A DNA stretch of 62,000 nucleotides from Symbiodinium natans. Lineage: Eukaryota; Sar; Dinophyceae; Suessiales; Symbiodiniaceae. Below the pieces are notes generated by a model. That model was not told the origin of the DNA, searched no databases, and saw nothing but the letters and a program-made list of their open reading frames with translations. The position numbers and the translations under genes were made by a program. The stretch is taken from positions 80,001 through 142,000 of the forward strand of contig CAJNDS010000225.1 of assembly GCA_905221605.1 (NCBI GenBank), written 5' to 3'. Below are positions 1-11,100 of this stretch, one piece after another (position 1 is the stretch's first letter; each line of letters begins with the position of its first letter).

Positions 1-69
1 ACGTGAAGAAGCTTCTACATGCTAGCCATAAGAGTCCATGGAGGCTTGGATTGGCTCGGAAGCGAAGCT

Positions 70-361
70 TTCAACCAGAACCCAGGTGTGAAAGGCCACA
101 GGCATTCGACCACCCTGAGATCCCCACATCGCCGCGCTCGCTTTCGAGGAGGGTGCCACCTTTGTTGTGGATGTCCTTGCGACAGGTGAGGCACACGCCA
201 CCCGACAGTCCCGACATCCGGCAAGCTGATTCCCACTCCTGCACAACCTCCGGCGTAAGCTCCCACCAATTGTTCTCGTCAGGAAGTCCACCAAATCCGG
301 ACTTCACTCCGAAAACGTTGGGAACCTGGCCAGAAGCGAGAAGCACTGGGTCAAACAGCAT
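70..361 (-). CDS. Phosphofructokinase-like exons, partial at window edge
   Basis: Read on the minus strand this stretch gives NVFGVKSGFGG, then WWELTPEVVQ, then DIHNKGGTLLESERGD. These match, in order, the segment of plant-type PFKs that runs from YGVKxxYGxKGGYKG through LTPExVxDIHxxGGT to the SDRG loop. The coding run is interrupted by about 63 bases (176-238) that translate without homology. Removing them joins ...VVQ to DIHNK, with donor GA (or a nearby GT) and acceptor AAG followed by G. The downstream exons lie outside the window. No matching 5' exons were found above position 361, so this may be a truncated or degenerate copy. The SERGD loop in place of SDRGN, and GFGG in place of GGYKG, make it the most divergent PFK here. 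The family assignment is fairly sure; functionality is doubtful. Confidence 0.55.
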
Positions 362-419
362 GGAGAGTCAAACTGCCTTTCGGAAACCCTTTGAACACTT
401 TCCACGTGTCACTTGATGC

Positions 420-1640
420 TGACGTGCGATTGAGCAGGAATAACAGGAAAGGCATGCCCCATAGGATTTCAGCATGTGGAAGATGCTGCCTGAGCATGCC
501 CGTGAAGGCAAACAGCAATCAAAGGCTGCAATCTGTAACAGGCAAGCTTGCTTCAGCTCCGGGGAATCAGAACATGCGGAATCGACAATGATGCCGCCTG
601 AATGGCTCACATTTGTTGCGGCCCGGCTTGTTCCATGACCGATCCTGGTCTTAAGCTCCTGGGAATGCTGGCGCTTTTGGCAGCTCCCAGACTGTGCAGA
701 CGTCTCCAAACGCCGTCTGTTGGAACGATCTCGAGGACTCTCTGAGACGTGCAAGTCTATGTACTTGGGGGAGTTTTACGTCGTGATGCAACTTTTGGCA
801 TCTGACCCTGCGCCCAAGGACGGTGTCACTGTCGACTCAGTTGCCTTGAAGCTGTGTTTCCTCAGCTCCGACTCCGACTAAGGATGTAAGGATGTGGAAA
901 CATGATGTGTGCACGATTCTGCCCCAGGTGCACAGGCTCGCATCCATCTGCTGAGCCACAGTAAAGGTTCCTGGCGGCGATGGTGGTACACGCAAGAGCA
1001 GACCAAAGCACAACAAAGGCATCCTTTCAAGGCATTCTTTCAACGCACTTCTCAGTCCGCAGGTTGCAGTAGTTCGTGCTGAAATCAAAGATCGAGAAGA
1101 CTTGGGACTCCGAACATCCCATAATCCTTGGCTCTGAGCCACTTTACGCTACGATGCGATGGGGGGGGTTTGGAGGGGGGGGGGGGGTGGCTTGGATGAC
1201 ATACTTCTTCAAACAGAGCGGCCAACCCTATACCAACGCAAACAAAGGACAAGATCCCCGAAAAGCGGTGGCTCGTTTCTCTGTGCCTCTAGGGGCCTGG
1301 CAAGCGAGTCGCCAAAAAGAAACTCTTGCTTGACAAACGCCTGCTACCTGCCTTTTGGAAATACACATGCGAATCATCATCAGCATCATCGTCATCATCA
1401 TCGTCATCATCGTCATCATCATCAACGCACTGTTTCCAGCTTCTCCTTCATTCTCCGGGCATTTGTGCTGCAGCGGCCGATATGGTTGCAGCAACCACTG
1501 GGGTCAGTCCAAGAACGAAGTGCTACTGAAACAGGCCACCTCTACATGGCACTGATGGCACCTGGGCTTGAAAAATGCCACTGCTTTATCTGGCTGGTTG
1601 GGGGAGGGACGAAATAAACAGGACACTGTTGGGGCTGAAA
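420..1640. other. No recognisable gene
   Basis: I see no homology-bearing ORF on either strand. The stretch holds a short G-run near 1158-1188 and a CAT/CGT-rich triplet run near 1367-1427, where the opposed ORFs are only poly-His/poly-Ser shadows. Confidence 0.5.
1367..1427. repeat. (CAT/CGT)n triplet run
   Basis: Imperfect trinucleotide repeat of CATCAT/CGTCAT type over about 60 bases. It produces spurious His-, Ser- and Met-rich ORFs in several frames. Confidence 0.8.
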
Positions 1641-1799
1641 ACACATGCCAGTTCATTGGCTGATTGCTGGGGCATCTGAAAAACGCATGCTGCCTCGTTC
1701 TGAGCATGCAAACTAAGAGACTCCGAACATCCCAAAACTCTAGGCGAAGATTTCGTGCTACGACACGAGCTATCGCACTTCATCTGGTGCACCACCGGA

Positions 1800-2494
1800 T
1801 CAGGCACCCAGGCACATGCACTTCCCGTTCGTATCAGCAAGGGTGATGGTCATCTTGTCTGTGTACTTCTTGTCGCCCGTAAGTCGGGAGAACTCCTCGG
1901 CCGCTCTACAGCCGAGCCATGACAGGTTCTGGCCCATCCGGTGCATACGGCTGGGCAGGCGTCGAGCTGACTGCTGGACTTGCTGGGCAACACCTTGTAA
2001 GTTCCTCACAAGGAAAGCTTCAACAAATTGCATACCAAAGTGAAACAAAAAGCAACCCTTGTGCATGTGCACCCTCGCCTGCATTGTGCGGGTCTTGCCA
2101 GGAAGGTGATTGCACGCGTGCTAGCATCTCCTGCTGAACGTCCGCGCAGCTCGCATCAGCGATTGCCACCACCTGGACTTTTAACTCCTTACAAATTTGC
2201 AGCTTCGGTGAAAGCACGCGACTGACAGCGGACCGCGGCCTCAGCAGAAGCGTGGACGAAGGCCGAGGAGCCCGGGCACTTCATACCCAATGCAACCTGT
2301 GAGAGGCACGGCTTTCTCTTACTGATGCAGACCTCCACACCAAGAGCTACCAAGAGGACCTTGCAGTCAATCCAAGGCACTGCAAGATGGCTTGCAAGTA
2401 GGAGCCGAATCATGCTCAAAGTGGCTTCAAAGTGGGCTCGAAGCGCATTACGGCTCTCGCAGCCGCTAGGTCCAAGAAAGCTGCGGAGATGCAC
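1800..2494 (-). CDS. Possible exons of an unidentified gene
   Basis: Three overlapping minus-strand ORFs (2189-2494, 2020-2217 and 1800-2084) read like short exons. Fragments such as LQICKELKVQVVAIADASC and SRLTGDKKYTDKMTITLAD have ordinary protein composition, unlike the surrounding shadows. No family is recognised and no splice sites were fixed. It is on the same strand as all the assignable genes. It could equally be non-coding. Confidence 0.22.
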
Positions 2495-2499
2495 GCACT

Positions 2500-3250
2500 T
2501 TTCCAGGTCTGCTGTTTTATTTTGATGCGCAAGACATACTCAGAATACAAACCTATCCGCCATGCTCCAATTTCTGGGGGGCAGACGAATGGCCACGTTC
2601 TCGCCCGGACACAGGCCACCACAACAAACGATGGCAGCGCAACACATAGCGTCCTGTGAAAGCCCAGTGCATGCAGGTCTAGCAGACCGCACGATGTCCT
2701 ACAATGATGTCCAGCCCTGCCCATACAAGACCACTTACAGGTTTCAGGCTGAAGAGTTCTGGTTCGGAATTCGCATTGTGCAGGTCCCATCCCTTGGCAC
2801 TTGGCCTGTGGGTTGAAATGCAGCTTTTCTCGTGGTCCGGCCCTCATCCTCAAGACATGGACGAAGTCACATTCATGGGAGATCCAAATAGCTTTGCTGG
2901 CATCGAGTCATCGAGCCCGTGAGCACGCGACAACTGGTAGTACGGTCGCCCGTCACCTGCCAGCAGGGCATACCAAAAGATTTGGCATCAGCCATGTTGC
3001 CGCCCCAGCAATGCGCGAACGAACGAGATCAGAGTACGTGGCGTAGCACTTTTGCCCATCGAATTATATAACATGACATTCGCTGTTAACATCTGTCACA
3101 TCCGAACCCCTTGTCCGCATGTCAATGGACTATGGTAGGTGGAACAATGTGAATATAATAGGAAACAATAACAAAACAAATACTGATGGCATACTGATTG
3201 TTACAACCATGATAATAATGACAAGAAAGTAGACTGGCAAGCACAAACAA
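2500..3250. other. No recognisable gene
   Basis: Only short ORFs without family motifs. Base composition becomes AT-rich from about 3050 towards the triplet arrays. Confidence 0.45.
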
Positions 3251-3255
3251 AGTTC

Positions 3256-3314
3256 TTGTTGGTAGTAGTAGTCGTCGTCGTCGGTAGTAGTAGTGCTAGT
3301 ACTAGTACTAGGCA
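3256..3314. repeat. Short (TAG/TCG)n array
   Basis: GTAGTAGTAGTCGTCGTCG-type triplets ending in three CTAGTA units. This is the first of a cluster of TAG-family arrays extending to 5340. Confidence 0.85.
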
Positions 3315-3591
3315 TGATGACCTCGTTTGCGCCGTCAGCGGCATCAAATGCTGGCAATGTTGCCACACTTCAGAAGATGCCAAAATTGTACTCTCGCCTA
3401 GGTGTTGGCTACATGTTGCTGCGAGTGAGTATGTGGAAGGGTTAAAAAGGGTCCTAATCGCAAAGTAGACTTTGGTAATTTTGTTAAAAAAGAGAAACTC
3501 GGCATTTTTGCAGTCATAATTTTTGGTTTTTTCAAACTCACGGCTCCGGCATGTCCAGCCACGTAGCGTCCACGAAGGCTTGGTTTGGCAC

Positions 3592-3870
3592 GAAATGTCG
3601 TAAATACCGATGCTTTAGACATGTCATGCGCGTGAAACACTGCAAAGAACGGTAACACGGATGTTATCATCGTGCGGACATGGATGCTCTGGAAACACGG
3701 CATTATCATCGCACAGACATGGACGCTCTGGCCATTCGCATGCAGGCTTAGCACGGACGTTATCATCATGCGGACATGGTCTGGCAATTCATTCGCACGC
3801 AACGAAGCCACGAAGTGTCCATAAATACCAATGCTTTCGGCATGTCATGCGCACGAAACACTGCGGCAAA
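3592..3870 (-). repeat. Two copies of a dispersed ~75 bp unit plus a GGACATGG minisatellite
   Basis: On the minus strand, 3592-3660 and 3790-3870 carry the same unit: a GCAGTGTTTC.CGCGCATGACATG core, then AAAGCAT, then GGTATTTA, continuing in the second copy into ACTTCGTGGCTTCGTTGCG. Between them are three spaced copies of a CGGACATGG(A/-)CTCTGG-like motif with ATCATCG(C/T) spacers. The unit recurs in the opposite orientation at 5085-5212, each time next to TAG arrays. Confidence 0.7.
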
Positions 3871-3895
3871 CGAGGGTGATGGAGCCTAATACTAG

Positions 3896-4161
3896 TACTT
3901 GTACTACTACTAGTAGTGGTGGTAGCAGTAGCAGTAGCAGTAGCAGTAGCAGTAGCAGTAGCAGTAGCAGTAGCAGTAGCAGTAGCAGTAGCAGTAGCAG
4001 TAGCAGTAGCAGTAGCAGTAGCAGTCGGAGTGCAGTAGCAGTAGCAGTAGGAGTAGTAGTAGCGGTGGTAGTGGTAGTGGTAGTGGTAGTGGTAGTGGTA
4101 GTGGTAGTGGTAGTGGTAGTGGTAGTGGTAGTGGTAGTGGTAGTGGTAGTGGTAGAGCTAC

Positions 4162-4218
<57 letters not shown>

Positions 4219-4261
4219 CAGTAGCAGTAGTACCAGTAGCAGTAGCAATAGTAGTAGTAGC

Positions 4262-4296
<35 letters not shown>

Positions 4297-4374
4297 CAGT
4301 AGTAGCAGCAGCAGTAGTAGTAGTAGTAGTAATAGGAATAGTAGGAATACTCGGAGTAGTGGGAGTAGGAGTAG

Positions 4375-4412
<38 letters not shown>

Positions 4413-4475
4413 ATATTTTTATTAATAGTAGTAGTGGTCGTAGTAGTAGTCGTAGTGGTAGTAGTCGTAGTAGTC

Positions 4476-4513
<38 letters not shown>

Positions 4514-4535
4514 CGTCGTCGTCGTCGTGGTGGTG
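3896..4535. repeat. Large compound (TAG)n microsatellite
   Basis: Over 600 bases of TAG-family triplets in blocks: (GTAGCA)n from about 3920 to 4030, (GTAGTG)n from about 4062 to 4153, then mainly (GTA)n with GTC and GGT variants to 4535. Long poly-Ser, poly-Val, poly-Leu and Tyr-Cys ORFs in this block are artefacts of the repeat. Confidence 0.95.
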
Positions 4536-4566
4536 GTGGTAGTAATCCGAGCATCTGATTAATTAA

Positions 4567-4690
4567 TACCCCCACATTTAAAGAAACTTTTTTTGGCCGG
4601 AAGCCCGCCGGAAGACTACTTTCCATTAGGGTGGATTTCGTATGGGACAAACCCCCCACATTTAAAGGAATTTTTTTTGGGTGGGTTCAA
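4567..4690. repeat. Direct repeat CCCCCACATTTAAAG...TTTTTTTTGG
   Basis: The sequence CCCCCACATTTAAAG(A/G)AA followed by a T-run and GG occurs at 4568-4595 and again at 4645-4680, about 77 bases apart. It lies directly beside the TAG array. Confidence 0.7.
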
Positions 4691-4871
4691 AAATCTGTCG
4701 GCAGGCTTCTTGTTTTGCTTGCGGAGACGCAAAGCTACAGCACCTCAGGGATCTGCATCGTATTGTTTTTAATAGAGAATCAATACAGGGCCACGGTCCA
4801 ACTATTGCGGAACCCTGCATTCCTTATTGTGAGGGGGGGGGGGGGGGCCCCCACCCACTAATCAGAAGCTC

Positions 4872-4872
<1 letters not shown>

Positions 4873-4917
<45 letters not shown>

Positions 4918-4943
4918 AAGTAGTAGTAGTTAGTAGTAGTAGT

Positions 4944-5018
<75 letters not shown>

Positions 5019-5048
5019 TAGTAGTGGTGGTGGTGGTGGTGGTGGTAG
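4873..5048. repeat. (TAG)n microsatellite ending in (TGG)n
   Basis: Almost pure TAG triplets with rare TTAG slips, grading into TGG triplets at the right end. A run of 14 G lies just upstream at about 4833-4847. Confidence 0.95.
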
Positions 5049-5084
5049 TGGTGCCCCGTGGCGCCTGGTACTTTCTTAGCGTCC

Positions 5085-5211
5085 TATGCCTAAAACATCG
5101 GTGTTTACGACACTTCCTGGCTTCGTTGCGTGCGAATGGACACGGCAAACGTACATCGCTATTTGCAGTGTTGCGTGCACATGAAATGCTAAAGCCTCGG
5201 TATTTACGACA

Positions 5212-5212
<1 letters not shown>
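5085..5212 (+). repeat. Two partial copies of the ~75 bp dispersed unit
   Basis: Plus-strand sequence at 5085-5145 (AACATCGGTGTTTACGACAC, then CTGGCTTCGTTGCGTGCG) and at 5160-5212 (ATTTGCAGTGTTGCGTGCAC, then TAAAGCCTCGGTATTTACGA) matches, in inverted orientation, the unit at 3592-3870. The second copy runs straight into a (TAG)n array. Confidence 0.7.
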
Positions 5213-5302
<90 letters not shown>

Positions 5303-5340
5303 TGTAGTAGTAGTAGTAGTAGTAGTAATAGTAGTAGATG
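5211..5340. repeat. (TAG)n microsatellite
   Basis: About 43 TAG triplets with one TTG and one AAT interruption. Confidence 0.95.
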
Positions 5341-5344
5341 AGAG

Positions 5345-6260
5345 TAGCAGCAGAGGAAATAATCGAACGTAGTACAATAGCAAGTGTGCAGCAGATCACG
5401 CTACCAAACAAAGAAAGCACAGCCTAGAAGATGCGTGGCTTCAATCTACAAACCTGCTCACTTCTGCGAATCGATTGTTTGTAATGGTGTACAGCTCGAC
5501 GGGACTGGTATGGGCCAGGGCTTACGGGCTCTGCGAAGTGCTGACCTGCCTGCATGCCCAAGATTGTACTAGTACCAGCCCATGTTTGCGCTCTCTGCAG
5601 GGCTTTACGGGAGTTGCTGCCTTGGGCACGAAACTCGTCTCTATCTGCCGAGGCCGGAGGCCTGAGGCGTTTGGATCAAGGTCTAGGAGTCTAGGGAACC
5701 CCCCCTCCCCCTCTTCCCCAACACTCATCCCCCCTCACCCACCTCCTTTACCCAGCCCCCCACACCATCCCTCCCCCACAAACCCCGCCTGCTGGCGGGG
5801 CCACTTTCAAGCGCCCCTGAAGCCTGTGGCCCCTAGTGAACCCTGAACTCGGTTTGGTACCCTTACCGGCGGCCTCGCCTTAGCGGTTAATTTACTTCTG
5901 CACCATGCGGTCAGATCCGGCCTGAGTCCACCCTCACCGCACTTGAGACCGCCTCAACCTGCACATCTTACGGCCGTGACACTCTGCCCAAGAGAACTGC
6001 CATGATCCGCTCGCGTCTCGGATTTGTTGGTTCACGAATTGCAGCCACGTGCCCCGGAACATCCTGTAACTGGAACATTCTCGGCTGTTGGCCGTCCAGG
6101 TCTCGTGGTCCATGAACCCTGCTGATGGATTCAATGGCGACGAAGCCTGCGCTGAGCTGCTACTTCTCCCTCATTTCCCTCACTGCAACTCTAGTAGCCG
6201 TGCGCAGCAAGAACGCCACCTCAAACAATGATGACAAGTGTGCAGCTGACAGCCTCTGCA
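5345..6260. other. No recognisable gene; C-rich block
   Basis: Contains a CCCC/CCT-rich low-complexity block at about 5698-5790. No ORF with recognisable motifs on either strand. Confidence 0.45.
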
Positions 6261-6272
6261 GAGGGGAAGTTG

Positions 6273-7947
6273 TCACCTGAACAGGCACCAGGCCGAAGCG
6301 ACAAAGGGACTGTAGAGCACTTTGGCATCAGACTTACGACTGGGCTCCAGACTCAGACGCATGATCTCGAGCTTCCTCACCTGCACGGCATGCCACTTTG
6401 CGCAAAGGAGACCGAGTGAGCAAGAGGCACCATGGGAGCCGAGACAAAGCGGAAATAAAGAAACGGCTACTTGAGATGCCACAGTCGCATCCCACACCTC
6501 GTCGTGGCTCTTCAAGAGGTCACTGCGCTGGAGCAGCCTGGAATCCTTCATCTCCTGAGGTCGCGGAACTCCATGGGGGGGCCCAATGCAAACCCCAGTA
6601 CATTCTGAGGGAAAGGCGCCGAAGCCATCGAACGTTTTCAGGGTCACCTCACTCCGCGCTTTCACTGAATGCAAGATGGCAAATCCATGAATGAGAGAGA
6701 GAGAGAGGATCTTTATGTAACATGTGACGCCAAAATCCTGCATGCAGGAAGAAACGTGAGGCTGAGAAAGGCACATTGCGGAGAGGTGCGTGCTGCACCA
6801 TGCCGAAAACAGAAAACGGTTTTTGAACACGTTTGGAAAACGATAAGGCCCTGACTTTGGAAAATTGCAACTGCTCACTGCAGGAACATGAGCTGCGGGT
6901 GGGGGCTCAATATCATAGTGACCCAACAGCACCTGCGACTTGCATTTCAGCAATAACTTGGTTTCACCGTCCTAGAGCGATATAGTCTTTTCTTGCACCA
7001 GAACATCCTCAAAAACTAAAGGGGCGCTGTTTGACTTAAGGGGCTGAGCTTGCGATGTGACCCCTCAATGAAATGATGTCTTTCGACATTCTAGAACGAA
7101 CTCTCCACGAACAATTTAGCTTGTAACTTGTACCTCTCGATCGGGCTCTGAATCGTGGAGCGCGACGTCTGGGCAGAGAAGCACGAGATGTTGAAGAATT
7201 ATGCACAGTGATGGGTATGCCTTTTGTTTCTGGAGGTCCTACCATGATACTGAGCCATGCACGTCCTTGATCTCCGCGCTTGCCTCTTCGAGAGCCTCCT
7301 GCATTAGACGCGCCCTCCCATCCACATTGGAACTGCATCTGAAGAGCAAAGTGACAAGAATACTCTTGGCAAACCTGTTGGCGGTGTGCAGATGCTCCGA
7401 ATTCAACTGCATCATGTGGTCCTCCTCCACGTTGAGGCCGTTCCATTCCATGAAGCTGAGCATTGCTGGCCTAATGGAACTTGATGACACCAGCACCTTC
7501 TACTTAGCCTACTTAGCACGAAATGCAATGCAGTCGGCCATGCACCTGAGAACACGTCACGCCGCCATGAAGGTGCAACACTGGGCCCCCAGACGGCTCT
7601 ACCGGCGGCTTTTGTGGCTTTGGAGGCCTGAAAACTTGACTTTTGCAGCTTTGGGGAGAAGTGCACACACAAATTTTGTGCACTTCTTGCCAGCCACTGG
7701 CGGGCTGCTCACAAGCAATGAGGGGCTCTGACGGTGGTGACGGCAGCAAGGCCCAATCGTCGCCAAGGCCAGGCCTGGAAGAGCATGGCACATCGACTTC
7801 CACAGATGGTACAGCTTCCTTGAAAGTATTGTTAATGCCCAGCGGCGCCAAGGAGGGCTGACCTGTGGTCGCCATCATCCGCTCGAAGACCGTGCTCTTG
7901 AGCTCTACACGCCTCGTGCATTCTTGCATGCGCAAGCTCGCGTGCAA
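6273..7947 (-). CDS. Candidate multi-exon gene of unknown function
   Basis: Three minus-strand ORFs in transcription order have protein-like composition: 7513-7947 (with VELKSTVFERMMATTGQPSL), 7239-7496 (with LMQEALEEASAEIKDVHG) and the lower part of 6273-6953 (with EMKDSRLLQRSDLLKSHDEV). The middle one is helix-rich. They lie just downstream of the last PFK-1 exon (about 8180) on the same strand, so they could be a separate gene in the same unidirectional cluster. No family is recognised and no splice sites were fixed. Confidence 0.33.
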
Positions 7948-8179
7948 AGTTCAAGAAGGTTGCCACTCGAATCCGAAAGGCAAGCCATTCGCGCACAACG
8001 TGTCTGTGTATGTGACATTCAGAACTCCTCTACCATCAGCACAACCGGGAATAACCAGCTTCTACGCGACACCAAACTTGCCGCCTGAGGGGAGCGTTCG
8101 TGATGGCATGGTTCGGCAGCATGACGAAACCTTGTCGGCAGAGCGAACAACATCGCTGCGACGAGGGGTTCTTCCAAAT

Positions 8180-11100
8180 TGGGGCAGGCTACGTTCGTCC
8201 ACCTTTCCGACAACAACTCCTGCAGCCCAGCTGAGCAAAGCTGTGCACACCGATCACCATGCAGGGACGAAAGGCAACTTGGCACATGTGGGCTTCAGGC
8301 CGTGCACCAAGATCTAGGCTGTCCTGTGTATCCTGCCATGGCCACATGCACAGCATGGGCTCCCAGCACCGAGCAGTAGACCTTGGACGGCTCAATTTGC
8401 CCTGGGCAGTTTCACAGCAGCAACCAAAACAGGTGTGCTCACACTTGATGGCTCTGAATGGCTCTGATTGATTTTGTTGGCCTCCCTTCGCAGCGACACA
8501 CGGTTCCATGGGTACATTTGGCACTAACAAGAGAACCGGACAAAAGCAGCACGATATGTGCCACATGCGACAGGGTTGTAAACGAATATATCCTCGCAGA
8601 CATTGGGCAACCCACAGTTTGACAATGTCTCCAGTGCAAACTATGCGACACTGTCATTCGTGTTGGCGGGCACGGCGCGGATGGTGTAAGTCCTCGGCTC
8701 ATGCCTTGCCTCAAAACAAGAACCTCATCAGCTTCTCCTGTTCTTGGGCCTGCAACAAACCTCCTTGTGTCATTCTGCCGCTAAGAAGCGGATCGATGTA
8801 TTTGATGGTGAGGGGCTGCTGCATCCTGTGAAGCCGAGCACGCATTTGCTCCACCTCTCTCCCCTCCGCTTCACTCCGCTTCACTTCGCTTCACTTCGCT
8901 TCACTTCGCTTCACTTACGGACAGAAGGGAACACACTGTCGATGCATCTTTGTCTCGCCGCGTCGATCCGTTGCGCCATGTTGCGCCCCGTCAAAACGGC
9001 AACCTTATACCTTTCCTATCCACTTCAAGCGGCGCTGTATCATGGGGTTTGCAGGTTGCCAATTCAAAGTGCTACCTAAATCAGAAAGCTCCTTGACTGG
9101 CGAGGAATGTCTGCAAAGAGTCTGTGTCGTGCCGCAACGGGTCCCGCATGCCTCCGCACTGGCCATCGCAGTACACCCACCAAGCCTCTTTGGCCTGGGG
9201 ATTGGACCGCTGCAAGTTCTTGACTTTCTCTACCAGCTCAAGCTTCGCACCATCCGCCTCCTCAAAGCGGAATCTCTTTGGAGCTGGCTCCATTCCGTTT
9301 GGAGGTCCTCTGCCCTTCCCATTGTTTGGCGGCGCAATCTCTTCGAGGTTGATTCCCTGCGAAGCTGCGATGGAAGAGAGGCCATTTGCCGCAAGCTCGC
9401 CGATGTAGTCGACAAAACCACGACTGAAAGTTTCGTCATGCTTGGCCGGGTCGTTCTTACCCGCTCCGTAAAGGGCACAATAAAGATTCCAAGCATTCCT
9501 CCAGTGATACGACGATCTCTGACCTGTCTTCACGAAGTCAGGCAATCCTCCGCCCATCATGCCAGGGGGCATGCCCCACATGTCCGGTGGGGGCATCATG
9601 TTGTAGGACATGTCTCCCTTCCAATCTCCTTTCATGCCCTTGCCCTTGCCCTTGCCCTTCCACCAATCTTCTTCAGGGCGGAAAGGCGACGGAGCAATGG
9701 CGCCGCTGTTGTACTGTTCCAAGAAGGTGCCCAGGATGCTCTCGTCGTGCCTGTTAGGGTCACGGACACCACCGAGCTGCGCTTCACAGAAGTCCCACCA
9801 AGTTTGTCTGAATGTGGGGTCGGCTCGCTGCATGTTCTTGATCTGCTGGACCAAGTCTGCTTTGCCAGCCATGGCGACCTACGACCCCCAAGCAGCGCCC
9901 CCCCTTTTTGAGGTCAACCGCTGCAACCCTTCTCGTCTGATCCAGCTGCCAGGCAAAAATCCCGATACTCATGCCTGGTCAGACGATTCTCAAACGCGAG
10001 AACACTAGAGACTTCAGGCGGAGTCTATTGCAGAGGACTTTGTTTTCGGTGCTGCACTTGAGTCGCTGCACGAGTACCTAATGCCTAATACTCTCTCACC
10101 GGCATGGGTATTCGCCAAGCTGAAGATCTGCTGGGCACACAACAAAACGTGTACGGCCATAGCCATGTTCATCACATTGCGCCCTGGCTGGTCAAGAAAG
10201 CCTGCAGCGAGTCGGTATCATGGCGCATTGGGTCACGTGTGCCGCCGCCCTGAGAGTCGCAATAGGCCCACCAAGCTTCCTTTGCTTGGGGGTTGGACCT
10301 TTGCAAGTTCTTGACCTTCTCTGCCAACGGGAGTTTCATCTCAAGAGGCTCCTCCTTGAACCTCTTGGCGGGCGGCTCCCCTCCAACTTGAGGGCGCTTG
10401 GTGCTGGCGGTGATTTCATCAATGTTGATTCCTTGCGAGGTCGCAATGGACGACAGGCCGTTCGTAGCCAGCTCCCCGAGGTAGTCAAGAAATCCACGGA
10501 TGAACTTCTCATCATGCCTGGCCGGGTCGTTTTTGCCCGCGCCGTAGAGGGCACAGTAGATCGTCCAAGCGGTTCGGTAGTGATACGATGCGCGCTGACC
10601 CGTCTTCACCATGTCACCCAACCCACCTCCTCCCATCATCATGGCCCAGGCCTGCGCCCCCATGTCGTAGCCGCCACCATAGTCACCACCACCCCCCTTG
10701 CCTTTTCCTTTGCCCCACCAGGCTTCCTCAGCACGGAAAGGCGACGGAGCAATGGCGCCGGTGTTGTACTGTTCCAAAAATGTGCCCAACACGCTCTCGT
10801 CATGACGGTTGGGATCACGGACGCCGCCAAGCTGGGACTCGCAGAAGTCCCACCAAGTCTGCCTGTAGGGTGGGATCAGTTGGCGTTAAGAAAAGCATAC
10901 CCGGACTTACCCTCTTTCCTCTTTAGATAAAGGATCCCGCTTGTACGACTTTACGAGGCTTGTAGGATTTCCAGGACTGTCTATTGTCAAAGGCACTTCG
11001 TTCATTTCCCAGTGTCACTTCAGAGTTGTGGATTCGCAGTTACCAACCACTAGTCCCACATCGCATATCCTCGGGTCTCATTCAGCTCTTGAATGCATAC

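Noticed and set aside
3592-3870. CRISPR-like array
   Set aside because: Few, unevenly spaced, imperfect repeats in a eukaryotic genome with no cas genes; it is a dispersed repeat.
3831-4659. Long ORFs of about 245 residues on both strands, rich in Ser, Val or Leu
   Set aside because: They are translations of the TAG-family triplet array in different frames, with no non-repeat domain.
9042-9911. 289-residue plus-strand ORF, and similar plus ORFs over the other array copies
   Set aside because: Antisense shadows of the W-W-x-x-C genes; the minus frames carry the conserved repeats and lengths.
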